This document shows, in pieces, positions 17,212 to 26,582 of a stretch of DNA of 64,000 nucleotides (positions are counted from its first letter, which is position 1; each line of letters opens with the position of its first letter). The notes under the pieces are model-generated. The model saw only the letters and a program-made list of their open reading frames with translations, did no database searches and was not told the DNA's origin. Source of the stretch: JBMHDN01 sp049889355 (lineage in GTDB: Bacteria; Pseudomonadota; Alphaproteobacteria; Puniceispirillales; Puniceispirillaceae). Position numbers and translations under genes: made by a program. The stretch covers positions 9,942-73,941 of the forward strand of contig JBMHDN010000033.1 in assembly GCA_049889355.1 (NCBI GenBank), read 5' to 3'.

Positions 17212-18774
17212 ATGAAGATTGGTGCGTTAAAAGAAATGTTTGTTGGCGAGGGACGTGTTGCGCTCACCCCTGATAGTGCGCGCATGCTCCAAAAACTCGG
17301 CTATGCCTGTCAGATAGAATCAGGTGCAGGCGAGATTGCCGGTTTCTCAGATCAAGCCTATGAGCAAGCTGGTGTCGATGTGATAGGTGATGCCGCCTCT
17401 GTCTGGAAGACCAGCGATATCATTGTCAAAGTCCGCGCACCTGAAAAATCAGAACAAGATCTCTTATCTTCAGGCCAGATCCTGATCAGCTTTTTATGGC
17501 CTGCACAAAATGAGGCACTGGTCGAAAATCTTGCCGCCAAAGGGGTCACCGCGCTTGCCATGGATATGGTCCCGCGAATCAGCCGGGCCCAGAAAATGGA
17601 TGCGCTTTCTTCAATGGCCAATATTGCCGGTTATCGCGCGGTGATTGAGGCAGGCAATCAATTCGGACGTTTCTTCACCGGCCAGATCACAGCCGCTGGC
17701 AAGGTGCCGCCTGCCAAAGTGCTGGTGATCGGGGCTGGTGTCGCTGGTCTAGCGGCGATTGGCACAGCCACCTCGCTGGGGGCTGTGGTCCGCGCCTTTG
17801 ATGTGCGCCCAGAAGTGGCAGAGCAGATCGAATCAATGGGCGCCGATTTCCTGATGCTCGATTTTGAAGAAGATGGTTCAGGTGATGGCGGCTATGCAAA
17901 GCCGGCCTCTCCTGAATTTATCGAAAAGGAAATGGCGCTTTTCAGAGAGCAGGCTCCGGAGATTGACATTGTCATCACCACTGCGCTTATTCCGGGGCGT
18001 CCAGCTCCTAAATTATGGCCTGCTGAAATGGTTGGGCTGATGAAGCCTGGCTCTGTGGTTGTGGATTTGGCCGCAGAACAAGGCGGCAATTGTGATCTCA
18101 CCGTGGCTGAAGAATTGGTCATCACAGATAATGGTGTCAAAATTGTCGGCTATACAGACTTCCCTAGCCGGATGGCTGCGCAATCTTCAACGCTCTATGC
18201 CACCAATATCCGCCATATGCTGGATGATCTGACCCCTGATAAAGAAGGTCAGCCGGTGATCAATATGGAAGATGATGTGATTCGCGGGGCTACTATTGCA
18301 CATGCCGGCGAGATCACCTTTCCACCACCACCGCCAAAAGTGCAAGCGATTGGCAAGCCGCAGGCAGCACCTGTCCCAGAATTGACCCCCGAAGAAAAGG
18401 CCGCCTTAGAAGCAGCTGGAATGCGCAAAGCAGGCCAGCGTCAGACAGCATTATTGATCGCAGGCGGGCTGTTTATGGCGCTCATCGGGCAATATGCACC
18501 GGCTAGCTTTATGCAGCATTTCATTGTTTTTGCGCTGGCTTGTTTTGTTGGCTTTCAGGTTATTTGGAATGTCAGCCATGCACTGCACACCCCGCTAATG
18601 GCAGTCACCAACGCCATTTCAGGGATTATTATTTTGGGCGCTTTGCTTCAGGTTGGCTCTGATGTGCCTATTGTTGCGATCCTGGCCAGCATCTCGGTCC
18701 TGATCGCAACCATCAATATTGTTGGCGGCTTTATGGTAACCCGCCGCATGCTGGCCATGTTCCAGAAAAGCTAA
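17212..18774 (+). CDS. pntA: NAD(P) transhydrogenase subunit alpha
   Basis: A 520-aa alpha subunit. The start ATG at 17212 has GGAGGG five nt upstream and the expected MKIGALKEM. Residues 1-380 are the NAD(H)-binding domain I (RAQKMDALSSMANIAGYRA; VIGAGVAGLAAI near 170; VVVDLAAEQGGN). A Pro-rich linker (PPPPPKVQAIGKPQ) is followed by about four transmembrane helices (420-515). Many alphaproteobacteria split this subunit into PntAA and PntAB; here it is one chain, as in E. coli. With PntB it uses the proton gradient to make NADPH. Confidence 0.96.
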   Translation: MKIGALKEMFVGEGRVALTPDSARMLQKLGYACQIESGAGEIAGFSDQAYEQAGVDVIGDAASVWKTSDIIVKVRAPEKSEQDLLSSGQILISFLWPAQNEALVENLAAKGVTALAMDMVPRISRAQKMDALSSMANIAGYRAVIEAGNQFGRFFTGQITAAGKVPPAKVLVIGAGVAGLAAIGTATSLGAVVRAFDVRPEVAEQIESMGADFLMLDFEEDGSGDGGYAKPASPEFIEKEMALFREQAPEIDIVITTALIPGRPAPKLWPAEMVGLMKPGSVVVDLAAEQGGNCDLTVAEELVITDNGVKIVGYTDFPSRMAAQSSTLYATNIRHMLDDLTPDKEGQPVINMEDDVIRGATIAHAGEITFPPPPPKVQAIGKPQAAPVPELTPEEKAALEAAGMRKAGQRQTALLIAGGLFMALIGQYAPASFMQHFIVFALACFVGFQVIWNVSHALHTPLMAVTNAISGIIILGALLQVGSDVPIVAILASISVLIATINIVGGFMVTRRMLAMFQKS

Positions 18775-18796
18775 GGTCAGGTAAGGGTTTTAGATT

Positions 18797-20176
18797 ATGT
18801 TAAGTTCAAATCTTGTAACAGCTATCTATATTGCAGCCTCTGTGCTGTTTATTCTGTCTCTTGGCGGCCTGTCCAATCAGGAAAAGGCCAAGCGGGCTGT
18901 CTGGTACGGTATTGTCGGTATGGCTCTTGCTGTTGGCGGCACTATTTTCGGCCCTGGCGTGACCCTTGCTGGCTGGCTGATCCCAGCCTTGGTCATCGGC
19001 GCGGTCATCGGCGGCATTGTTGCCATGCGGGTTGAAATGACAGGCATGCCTCAGCTGGTGGCCGCTTTGCACAGCTTTGTAGGTCTGGCAGCTGTTTTTA
19101 TCGGCATTAATTCAGAACTTGACCCACCAATGGGCATGACAGATGTGGAAAAGGTCATCCATGAGGTGGAAATCTTTGTCGGGGTCTTTATCGGTGCGGT
19201 TACAACCACTGGTTCTGTCGTGGCCTTTGGCAAGCTCGCTGCTCTGATTGATGGTAAGCCGCTGGCCCTGCCAGGCCGCCATATCCTTAATCTAATCGCG
19301 GTACTGGCCTGTCTTGTTCTGGGCTGGATGTATCTTAATCATGCAGGCATCTGGACTCTCTATGTGATGACGGCCATAGCCTTTGTATTTGGTGCCCATC
19401 TGGTGCTGGCGATTGGCGGGGCAGATATGCCGGTTGTGGTCTCTATGCTGAACTCCTATTCAGGCTGGGCTGCCGCCGCAACAGGCTTCCTGCTCGGCAA
19501 TGATTTATTGATCGTGACAGGCGCCTTGGTTGGCGCATCTGGTGCGATTTTGTCTTACATTATGTGTAAAGCGATGAACCGGAATTTCCTGTCTGTTATT
19601 TTAGGTGGATGGGGCACCGCGACAGGCGCGGCCATGGAAGTCGAAGGTGAGATGATCGCCACCGACATCAATCAGGTTGCCGCTGATCTTGAAGAGGCAG
19701 ATGACATTATCATTGTGCCAGGCTATGGCATGGCTGTTGCCCAGGCACAAGGCGCTGTCTCGGAAATCACCCGCCGCTTGCGGGCGCGTGGCAAGCAGGT
19801 GCGGTTTGCCATCCACCCGGTAGCAGGGCGTCTGCCAGGCCATATGAATGTGCTGTTGGCTGAAGCCAAAGTGCCCTATGACATCGTGCTGGAAATGGAT
19901 GAAGTCAACGCTGATTTCCCAGAGGCCGATATGGTGATTATTCTTGGGGCAAATGATATTGTGAACCCAGCCGCACAAGAAGATCCAAACAGTCCGATTG
20001 CCGGCATGCCAGTTCTGGAAGTCTGGAAAGCCAAGCAGGTCATCATCTCAAAACGAGGACAGGGCCGCGGCTATAGCGGTATCGAAAACCCGCTCTTCTT
20101 TAAAGATAATGCCCGTATGCTCTATGGTGATGCTAAGGCAAGCTTGGATCAAATCCTCGGCCAGATTGGTAGCTGA
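18797..20176 (+). CDS. pntB: NAD(P) transhydrogenase subunit beta
   Basis: A 459-aa beta subunit. About nine N-terminal transmembrane helices form the proton channel (domain II). The C-terminal soluble domain III binds NADP(H): VPGYGMAVAQAQ near residue 312, HPVAGRLPGHMNVLLAEA near 337-354 and GANDIVNPAAQ near 392. It lies 22 bp after pntA, clearly one operon. It ends 21 bp from the convergent ABC1 kinase gene; a 12-bp palindrome AAAGGCGCCTTT at 20188-20199 lies at this junction. Confidence 0.97.
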   Translation: MLSSNLVTAIYIAASVLFILSLGGLSNQEKAKRAVWYGIVGMALAVGGTIFGPGVTLAGWLIPALVIGAVIGGIVAMRVEMTGMPQLVAALHSFVGLAAVFIGINSELDPPMGMTDVEKVIHEVEIFVGVFIGAVTTTGSVVAFGKLAALIDGKPLALPGRHILNLIAVLACLVLGWMYLNHAGIWTLYVMTAIAFVFGAHLVLAIGGADMPVVVSMLNSYSGWAAAATGFLLGNDLLIVTGALVGASGAILSYIMCKAMNRNFLSVILGGWGTATGAAMEVEGEMIATDINQVAADLEEADDIIIVPGYGMAVAQAQGAVSEITRRLRARGKQVRFAIHPVAGRLPGHMNVLLAEAKVPYDIVLEMDEVNADFPEADMVIILGANDIVNPAAQEDPNSPIAGMPVLEVWKAKQVIISKRGQGRGYSGIENPLFFKDNARMLYGDAKASLDQILGQIGS

Positions 20177-20197
20177 TAAGCGCGCGCAAAGGCGCCT

Positions 20198-21562
20198 TTA
20201 AGCCGCATTCAAATCAAGGGGCAGGCCAGCATGTGTGAGCGCATCGGCCTGCGCCGCGGCTAGCTTTTCAGTGCTGAAATCATCAATCAGCTCGTGGAAG
20301 AGCTGGTGCCAGTTTACCTCTGCTGAGAGATGCATAAACACAGAGCCCAGCCCGACAGCTGCTCTGTCCATCAACACGAATTCACGTGGCGGGCGGATAC
20401 CGCCAATACGTTTTAATTCTTCATGCACCTTGCCAGCCAGCTCGCGCCCTTCCAGCCCGCTTCTGGTTTGTTGGATAGGCCGGATGCGATCTTCTAAGAG
20501 CGGGGCATAAATAAAGCCAGCCCAGATATTCAGCACATCAATCGCTTCTTTATCGAGCCCGTGAAAACCCCATTGCTCGTAGGCATGCACAGCCAAATCT
20601 CGATCCGCATCGCGTAAAGCGCGATAAAGGTCAATCACCCCACCGACAAAATTCGGACGGAACACGCGGATAGAGCCAAAATCCATCAAATTAATGCGCC
20701 GCTGATCATCAATGGAATAATTACCCAGATGTGGATCGCCATGGATAACGCCATAAAAATAAAATGGCACATACCAGGTCCGGAACATATTCATCGCAAT
20801 TTCATTGCGCTCTTCCTGAGCGGGCTTGCGCTCCAGATAGGTCATTAATTTCTGGCCTTCGACCCAGCTCATGGTCAGGGCACGCTTAGAGCTGAGGCCC
20901 TCTACTGGTTCAGGCAAGACACAACCTTTTTCACCCTCCAGCATATAGCGATAGAGCATCATATTCTGGGCTTCACGTGTATAATCCAGCTCTTCGCGCA
21001 AACGCATCGCGAGCTCATCATGGATGTCACCTGTTGAGATAGCCGAATCAAACCGCTCATAAATCTGAAACGCCAGTTTCAACTGAGATAGATCCGCATC
21101 AATTGCAGAAGCCATGTCAGGATATTGTAGTTTGACCGCGACTTTCCTGCCCTCAACCACCGCGCTATGGACCTGACCCAGCGAGGCAGCAGAGCAAGCC
21201 TGCTTATCAAAACTGTCAAATTTAGATTGCCAGTCTGAGCCCAATTCAGCGGCCATCCGGCGTTTGACAAACAGCCACCCCATAGGCGGTGCATCTGCCT
21301 GTAAGCCGGCCAGCTCTTCGGCATATTCACGTGGCAGGGCATCTGGGATGGTAGAGAGGATTTGTGCGACCTTCATCACCGGCCCTTTGAGCCCGCCCAG
21401 CGCTTCGCGCAATTGCACGGCATGCTTGCCTCTGTCCAGCTCAAGCCCTAGATAGCGCTCGCCTGCCATACGCGCAGCAAGGCCTGACATGGTTGTTGTG
21501 ACCTGTGCATAACGTTTAAGGCGGCCACCAAGCCCTGATTCTGCTGTATCTTTACTCATCAC
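20198..21562 (-). CDS. ABC1/UbiB (AarF/COQ8) family atypical kinase
   Basis: A 454-aa protein-kinase-like ATPase. The hallmark KxGQ motif reads KVAQ (in GPVMKVAQILS, about residue 62), with Gly replaced by Ala. The Ala-rich nucleotide loop is SAASLGQVH (about 125), then VAVKLQYP with the ion-pair Lys, GVIHGDPHLGNYSI (catalytic loop, about 270) and LMDFGS (the DFG). Family members support ubiquinone biosynthesis and lipid homeostasis. A COQ9 gene lies upstream. A 14-bp tandem duplication precedes the start. MSK at the second Met is an alternative start. Confidence 0.88.
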   Translation of the reverse strand: MMSKDTAESGLGGRLKRYAQVTTTMSGLAARMAGERYLGLELDRGKHAVQLREALGGLKGPVMKVAQILSTIPDALPREYAEELAGLQADAPPMGWLFVKRRMAAELGSDWQSKFDSFDKQACSAASLGQVHSAVVEGRKVAVKLQYPDMASAIDADLSQLKLAFQIYERFDSAISTGDIHDELAMRLREELDYTREAQNMMLYRYMLEGEKGCVLPEPVEGLSSKRALTMSWVEGQKLMTYLERKPAQEERNEIAMNMFRTWYVPFYFYGVIHGDPHLGNYSIDDQRRINLMDFGSIRVFRPNFVGGVIDLYRALRDADRDLAVHAYEQWGFHGLDKEAIDVLNIWAGFIYAPLLEDRIRPIQQTRSGLEGRELAGKVHEELKRIGGIRPPREFVLMDRAAVGLGSVFMHLSAEVNWHQLFHELIDDFSTEKLAAAQADALTHAGLPLDLNAA

Positions 21563-21588
21563 TTACCACTCTTGACTTACCACTCTTG
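21561..21588. repeat. Tandem duplication, 14 bp x 2
   Basis: Two exact adjacent copies of ACTTACCACTCTTG (21561-21574 and 21575-21588). They lie directly upstream of the ABC1 kinase start codon on the minus strand, so they change the spacing of its 5' untranslated region. Confidence 0.9.
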
Positions 21589-21625
21589 AACCATCATTGA
21601 GCCATCAAACTAGAGATTATCAGAC

Positions 21626-23431
21626 CTAGGCTGATGTTTCTTCAAGCCGGTCAATCATCTCAGAAATCATATCCAGCCCTTTATGCCAAAAGGCCGGATC
21701 CGCCGCGTCCAGCTCAAACGGGCTAAGCGCTGCATCATAACGCTGGGTCCCGCCAGCTTTTAAAAGGCCGATATAATTATCGATAAATTGCTGTTTTTGA
21801 CTGGCTGGCGAGGTTTCATAAACCTGCCAGAGCGCATTCACCAGACAATCCCCAAACGCATAGGCATACACATAAAAAGGTGTATGGATGAAATGCGGGA
21901 TGTAGGACCAAATCGGCTGATAACTCTCATCTAATTTAATCGCTGGGCCAAGTGCCTGTTTTTGAGTGTCCATCCAGATGGCGCTAATGTCATCTGGCAT
22001 TAACTCACCACTACGCCGGCGCTCATGCAAAGCTGTCTCAAAATTATGAAACGCAATCTGGCGCACCACTGTATTGAGCATGTCTTCAATTTTACCAGCG
22101 AGCAGGAACCGGCGCGCTGAATCAGATGGCGCGCGGGCCAGCAATTCGCGAAAGACCAGCATTTCTGCAAAAACAGAGGCCGTCTCAGCCAGCGTTAACG
22201 GTGTATCTGCCATCAACAAGCCTTGATCAGCAGCCAGCAATTGATGCACGCCGTGACCCAGCTCATGAGCCAATGTCATCACATCACGCGCCTTGCCATC
22301 GTAATTCAGCAAAATATAGGGGTGGGCAGAGGGCACTGTTGGGTGTGAAAAGGCACCACTTGCCTTGCCATCACGCATACCGGCATCAATCCAGCCCTCA
22401 TCGAAAAACCGCTTAGCAATATCGGCCATCTCTGGGGTGAAAGCTGCAAAAGCACCCAGCACAATATCTTTGGCTTCATCCCAGCTATAGCGGCGATCAT
22501 CATCTCCTTTTAAAGGGGCATTGCGATCCCACCAGGGCATAGTCGCGTTCTTCTTGCTTGTGCCAGCCATCCAGCCTGCTTTGAGCTGATAATAGCGATG
22601 GGCAATATCTGGCATCCGGCTGGTCACCGCCTCTGCCAGCGCATCAACCACCGCATCATCCACATCATTGGCCAGATTGCGCGCGCTCACCGGTGCGTTA
22701 AATCCGCGCCAGCGATCATCCACCTCTTTATCTTTGGCAATCACATTGATGATCAGGCTGAATAAACGCTGATTCTCATTCATGATTTTCGAGAGGCTGG
22801 CCCCTGCTTTCTGGCGGGTTTTTGCATCCGGGCTGGAGAGCAGGTTTAGAATTTCTGCTTCGCTAAGTGTTGTCCCGTCAAAATCAAATTTCAAGCTGGT
22901 CACTGTCTCATCAAAAAGCCGGATCCAGGCGGCGCGCCCTGAGGGGCTGCGCTCAACCAGCATCTGTTCCAGACGGGCTTCCAACTGATAGGGCGCGGCT
23001 GCACGCAACCGGCGCAACCAGGGCTGATAATGATAAAAAGCTGGCTCTTTGAGCGCCTCTTGATAGCGATCTTCTGAAAGGCTGGCTAATTCCAGCTCAA
23101 CAAACAGCAATTTGGCTTCGATATCTGCCAGCTTTTCGCGCATCGTCTGGCTATGCTGAGCGATTTTTGCATCTGCCATATTGCCTGCAAACATCAAATC
23201 GGCATGACAGATGATGCGACCCAAATTTTCGCTCAGCACCTCATAATCAGACAGAATCTGCGCCAACTCTTTTGGTGCTGTTTCTTCCAGCTTGCCTTCA
23301 TATGTTACGCGCAGCGATTCCGCCTTTTCCTGCGCTTCAGCAATAATCGTCAAAATTTCAGGCGATTCGATAGAGGCAAACAGATCGCTCAAATTCCAGA
23401 CTGGCAGATAGACAGAAGATGAATCAGGCAT
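21626..23431 (-). CDS. pepF: M3 family oligoendopeptidase F
   Basis: A 601-aa zinc metallopeptidase. HELGH (HExxH) lies at residues 389-393 in TLAHELGHGVHQ, and the third ligand Glu is in LTLAETASVFAEML about 25 residues later. The N-terminal half is the helical M3 domain; the C terminus (FHNFETALHERR and YAYAFGDCLVNALW) is typical of PepF. It would cleave short peptides in the cytoplasm. The ATG at 23431 has AAGG 9 nt upstream and is preferred over a TTG at 23452. Confidence 0.93.
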   Translation of the reverse strand: MPDSSSVYLPVWNLSDLFASIESPEILTIIAEAQEKAESLRVTYEGKLEETAPKELAQILSDYEVLSENLGRIICHADLMFAGNMADAKIAQHSQTMREKLADIEAKLLFVELELASLSEDRYQEALKEPAFYHYQPWLRRLRAAAPYQLEARLEQMLVERSPSGRAAWIRLFDETVTSLKFDFDGTTLSEAEILNLLSSPDAKTRQKAGASLSKIMNENQRLFSLIINVIAKDKEVDDRWRGFNAPVSARNLANDVDDAVVDALAEAVTSRMPDIAHRYYQLKAGWMAGTSKKNATMPWWDRNAPLKGDDDRRYSWDEAKDIVLGAFAAFTPEMADIAKRFFDEGWIDAGMRDGKASGAFSHPTVPSAHPYILLNYDGKARDVMTLAHELGHGVHQLLAADQGLLMADTPLTLAETASVFAEMLVFRELLARAPSDSARRFLLAGKIEDMLNTVVRQIAFHNFETALHERRRSGELMPDDISAIWMDTQKQALGPAIKLDESYQPIWSYIPHFIHTPFYVYAYAFGDCLVNALWQVYETSPASQKQQFIDNYIGLLKAGGTQRYDAALSPFELDAADPAFWHKGLDMISEMIDRLEETSA

Positions 23432-23737
23432 AATAGCCAACCTTTTTATCAAATGATGAGCAAAACCTCATCTGATGTTTAAGTGCGCATCAGGCGTTAA
23501 TCTGATTTATAGGTCAGCGCCAATGCTTTTCATATCTTAATATATAGCGCTTGAGGTACATTGTTTCATCCCCAGTCTGTGTGGTTTTTTTGCCCTCTTC
23601 ATTGGGTGGTATGCGCTATAACCACGCAGCCATCAGCTTAAAAAATTATTCTTTTGATCCAGACAGGCTGATCTTGCCAAAATGGGGCTCAGTGCGCCAT
23701 GATAGGCTATTATGTGCTGTTACCGGTTTAGACGAAA

Positions 23738-25528
23738 ATGACAGAAATCAGCGGCCCCTCAGCCAAAGGCCTTGGCCCTGATGAAGCCAGCTTAACAGAG
23801 CTGTTTTTTGCGCGTGCTGATGCGATGGGAGAGGCCCCTTTCTTGTGGCATCGCCGCCATCGCCAATGGCATAGCACCAGCTGGTTCAAAACCGCAGATA
23901 GTGTCAAAGTGTTTGCAACTGCCTTGCGCCAGCGCGGCATCTCGCAAGGCGATCGGGTTGCAATTCTCTCGGAAAATAATCCAGGATGGGTTATCGCTGA
24001 TCTGGCAATTATGCTGGTGGGTGCGATTTCAGTTCCGCTATTCACCACCCATACACAGAGCGATATTGACTATCTTTTGGGCCATTCAGGTGCAAAGGCT
24101 GTCATCTGTTCTTCAGTAAAAATGCTGCGGCTGGCTGAACCGGCCGCTACTGAATTATCAAATTGTCATCTCATTGTGGTGATGACACCGCCAGCCATTA
24201 TGATGCAGCCGCCTGGCCTTGCCATTGTCAGCTGGGATCAAATGATGGCAGAGGGCCGGATCAAACATCCGACAACCCAGCAGAGTTTTCCAAAATTACG
24301 CCCCGATGATGTCTGTTGTATCATCTATACCCACACCACTTCTGAGCGGCCACGCGGGGCCATGCTGACTCACCGGTCCATCATGGCCAATCTGGCAGGC
24401 GCAGAAGGATTGTTGCGTGAATTGTCTGTCAAAGGCGCGGAGGTGTTTTTATCTGTTCTGCCGCTTAGCCATGCTTATGAACATTCCATCGGGCTGTTTT
24501 TCCCAATACATCTATCGGCGCAAATCTATTTCCTGCCACGCCCCGAAGGCTTGTTCCCAGCTTTGCAGGAAGTCAGGCCCACCGTAATGACCGCGGTACC
24601 GCGCTTGTTTGAAGTGATGCAGGATCGCTTGCTGCAGACCTTTAAACAAAAAAGCAAAGGCCGCAGCTATTTGCTCAATCGGACAGTGGATCTTGGCCAG
24701 AAAAAAGCCCGCGGCCTGTCTTTAAATTTGTTTGAAATCATCGAAAATAAATGTCTTGATATCTTGATGCGACGACGCTTTCACCAGCGTTTTGGCGGCC
24801 GTCTGAAAGCCTTTGTTTCAGGCGGGGCAGCGCTTGACCCGCAAGTCGGGAATTTCTTTTTAGCGATTGGCATCCGGCTCCTCCAAGGCTATGGCCAGAC
24901 AGAAGCCTCACCGGTGATTTCGGCCAATCCTCCAACCGCCATTCGCATTGAAACAGTGGGCAAACCACTGGCAGGTATAAAGGTGAAAACCTCAAACTCA
25001 GGCGAATTGCTGGTCAAAGGGCCAAACATCATGGCTGGCTATTGGCAGGATAGTGTGAGCACCCGCAAGGTCCTGCGTGGCGGCTGGTTGCACACAGGCG
25101 ATTTAGCTGAAATTCAAGAAGATGGCTATATCCTGCTGACTGGCCGGAAAAAAGACATCATCATCAATTCAGGTGGCGATAATATCTCACCGATTAAAAT
25201 TGAAGCGGTCTTGCGTAGCCATCCTGATATTGCACAAGCCGCTGTTTTTGGTAATCGACAGCCTTATGTCACCGCTGTCATCACACCAGCCGCAGAACTG
25301 ATCAAACAGCATGCTGACAGGCCAGATAAAATCCGCACACTGGTATCCGAAGCTGTGGAAACAGCCAATGCCAATCTCAGCCCGATTGAACGGGTGCGCC
25401 ATTTTATTTTGAGTGATGAGCCTTTCTCTGTAGCCAATAAATGCCTGACTGCGACTCAAAATCTGCGGCGCAATCATCTCAATGACATTTACCTAGACCG
25501 AATCCAAAAACTCTATCGCCGGCGGTAG
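23738..25528 (+). CDS. Long-chain acyl-CoA synthetase-like protein with altered active site
   Basis: A 596-aa protein of the ANL (acyl-CoA synthetase) superfamily, FadD15/Faa1-like. Many features are intact: VLPLSHAYEHSIG, FVSGGAALDPQVGNFF, GYGQTEASPVIS, LHTGDLAEIQEDGYILLTGRKKDIII. The P-loop at residues 197-212, however, reads YTHTTSERPRGAMLTH where the family has YTSGTTGxPKGVMLTH. The C-terminal catalytic-Lys region reads LTATQNLRRN and lacks the usual lysines. The frame is continuous over full length, so this is not a frameshift remnant. It may be a diverged enzyme or a non-catalytic homologue. It is a single gene after a gap of about 300 bp. Confidence 0.85.
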   Translation: MTEISGPSAKGLGPDEASLTELFFARADAMGEAPFLWHRRHRQWHSTSWFKTADSVKVFATALRQRGISQGDRVAILSENNPGWVIADLAIMLVGAISVPLFTTHTQSDIDYLLGHSGAKAVICSSVKMLRLAEPAATELSNCHLIVVMTPPAIMMQPPGLAIVSWDQMMAEGRIKHPTTQQSFPKLRPDDVCCIIYTHTTSERPRGAMLTHRSIMANLAGAEGLLRELSVKGAEVFLSVLPLSHAYEHSIGLFFPIHLSAQIYFLPRPEGLFPALQEVRPTVMTAVPRLFEVMQDRLLQTFKQKSKGRSYLLNRTVDLGQKKARGLSLNLFEIIENKCLDILMRRRFHQRFGGRLKAFVSGGAALDPQVGNFFLAIGIRLLQGYGQTEASPVISANPPTAIRIETVGKPLAGIKVKTSNSGELLVKGPNIMAGYWQDSVSTRKVLRGGWLHTGDLAEIQEDGYILLTGRKKDIIINSGGDNISPIKIEAVLRSHPDIAQAAVFGNRQPYVTAVITPAAELIKQHADRPDKIRTLVSEAVETANANLSPIERVRHFILSDEPFSVANKCLTATQNLRRNHLNDIYLDRIQKLYRRR

Positions 25529-25556
25529 GGTAAGAGGTGTGAGCACAAGAGCGGTA

Positions 25557-25630
25557 TGATCCCGGCAGGACTCGAACCTGCTACCTACAGATTAGGAATC
25601 TGTCGCTCTATCCTGATGAGCTACGGGACC
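25557..25630 (-). tRNA. tRNA-Arg(CCT)
   Basis: On the minus strand the acceptor GGTCCCG pairs with CGGGATC (one G-T). The anticodon stem ACAGA/TCTGT holds loop TTCCTAA, giving anticodon CCT. The T arm is GCAGG TTCGAGT CCTGC, and the discriminator is A. The three bases after it are TAC, so CCA is not encoded, unlike the tRNA-Thr in this window. Confidence 0.96.
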
Positions 25631-25844
25631 ATAAACATCACACAGATAACGCTATTGTCGCGTGATTAAACCCTCCAGGTCAAGCCAGCACGCTTAAGCG
25701 ACCCAATCTCTGATCTGCTAATTTCCTCAATATTTTGAAGCGTTATACTAAATCAATACCAGATATTGTATTTGAGCCCTTGTCTCAGGTCTGGCTTCAA
25801 GGTAGGATCTTATTATCAGATCTTATTCATGTTTTAGGGTTGTT
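25631..25844. other. Intergenic region between tRNA-Arg and the PopZ-like gene
   Basis: With the tRNA and its flank this makes a 316-bp stretch without a protein gene. It is AT-rich near the downstream gene and has a 9-bp direct repeat, GATCTTATT, twice within 22 bp (about 25806-25827). No hairpin with a U run or RNA gene is visible beyond the tRNA. Confidence 0.5.
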
Positions 25845-26576
25845 ATGTCGCGTTCCTCGCTTGTTTTCCAGTCTATCAGTGCTTTGCATCAGGAAGCCGA
25901 ATCAGCGCATCTTAAGCTGGTTCATTCAGACAAAAACACCAAAGAGGTTCTGACCGCTTTTGAAGATGAGCCTGAAATCCCGACACAATCAGATGACAAT
26001 GCGGCTGGCGGATTGCAAAAAGCGATCATTCAGACACAGCCGCCTTTGCCCAAACTGCCCAATTCAGCTGATATTTTTGCACGCATAGAAGCCCTCGCAG
26101 GTGCCGGTGATGAAACCGCGCGGCAAGCTGAAAAACAAGCATCTATTCTGGCGCATCTTGATGATATGCTAAATGATGCAGAAGCGAGCCTGACTGATGA
26201 CACACAAAAATCACATCAGCCAGAATCCAGCCTGACAGAACAAGATGAGACAGATGAGGATATCACCAAGGCCATGGCTGATATCCGTCGTTCTGTTGAA
26301 GAAAATGTTGAAGGCCAGGCCGAGACATCCCCTCAGCTGAAAGCCGATCAGCCTGTAGCATCTGTCAAACAAAACGAGACTGAATTTGGCGCGCGCCTAG
26401 CTGATGATCCGCAATGGCAGGGCATGGTGCGGTCTATGGTCCGCGATGTGCTGACAGAAGAATTGCCAGATACCATCCAAAAAATGGTGCGTGATGCGCT
26501 AAAGGATATCACGCGTGAAGGGACCAGCCAGCCACGTTCAGGCGGCAAAATGCGCACCTCACGTTTCCGCCGCTAA
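25845..26576 (+). CDS. Acidic disordered protein with PopZ/DUF2497-like C-terminal helices
   Basis: A 243-aa hypothetical protein. Residues about 40-190 are rich in D, E, Q, S and P and look disordered. A short amphipathic motif, ITKAMADIRRSVEEN (about 145-160), resembles the MEEILASIRRII helix of PopZ. The C terminus (WQGMVRSMVRDVLTEELPDTIQKMVRDAL, about 191-220) resembles the PopZ oligomerisation helices (LP..VE.LVR). The motif order differs from classical PopZ, whose first helix is N-terminal, so the relation is tentative. It would suggest a polar scaffold. It is a single gene ending 6 bp from a convergent gene. Confidence 0.6.
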   Translation: MSRSSLVFQSISALHQEAESAHLKLVHSDKNTKEVLTAFEDEPEIPTQSDDNAAGGLQKAIIQTQPPLPKLPNSADIFARIEALAGAGDETARQAEKQASILAHLDDMLNDAEASLTDDTQKSHQPESSLTEQDETDEDITKAMADIRRSVEENVEGQAETSPQLKADQPVASVKQNETEFGARLADDPQWQGMVRSMVRDVLTEELPDTIQKMVRDALKDITREGTSQPRSGGKMRTSRFRR

Positions 26577-26582
26577 ATTACC

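Noticed and set aside
23574..23600. T7 run after GTGTGG in the gap before the acyl-CoA synthetase-like gene as a terminator
   Set aside because: No stem longer than 3-4 bp precedes it, and the upstream gene points the other way.
23738..25528. Pseudogene call for the acyl-CoA synthetase-like gene
   Set aside because: There is no stop or frameshift, and most family motifs are intact; the changes are confined to catalytic loops.
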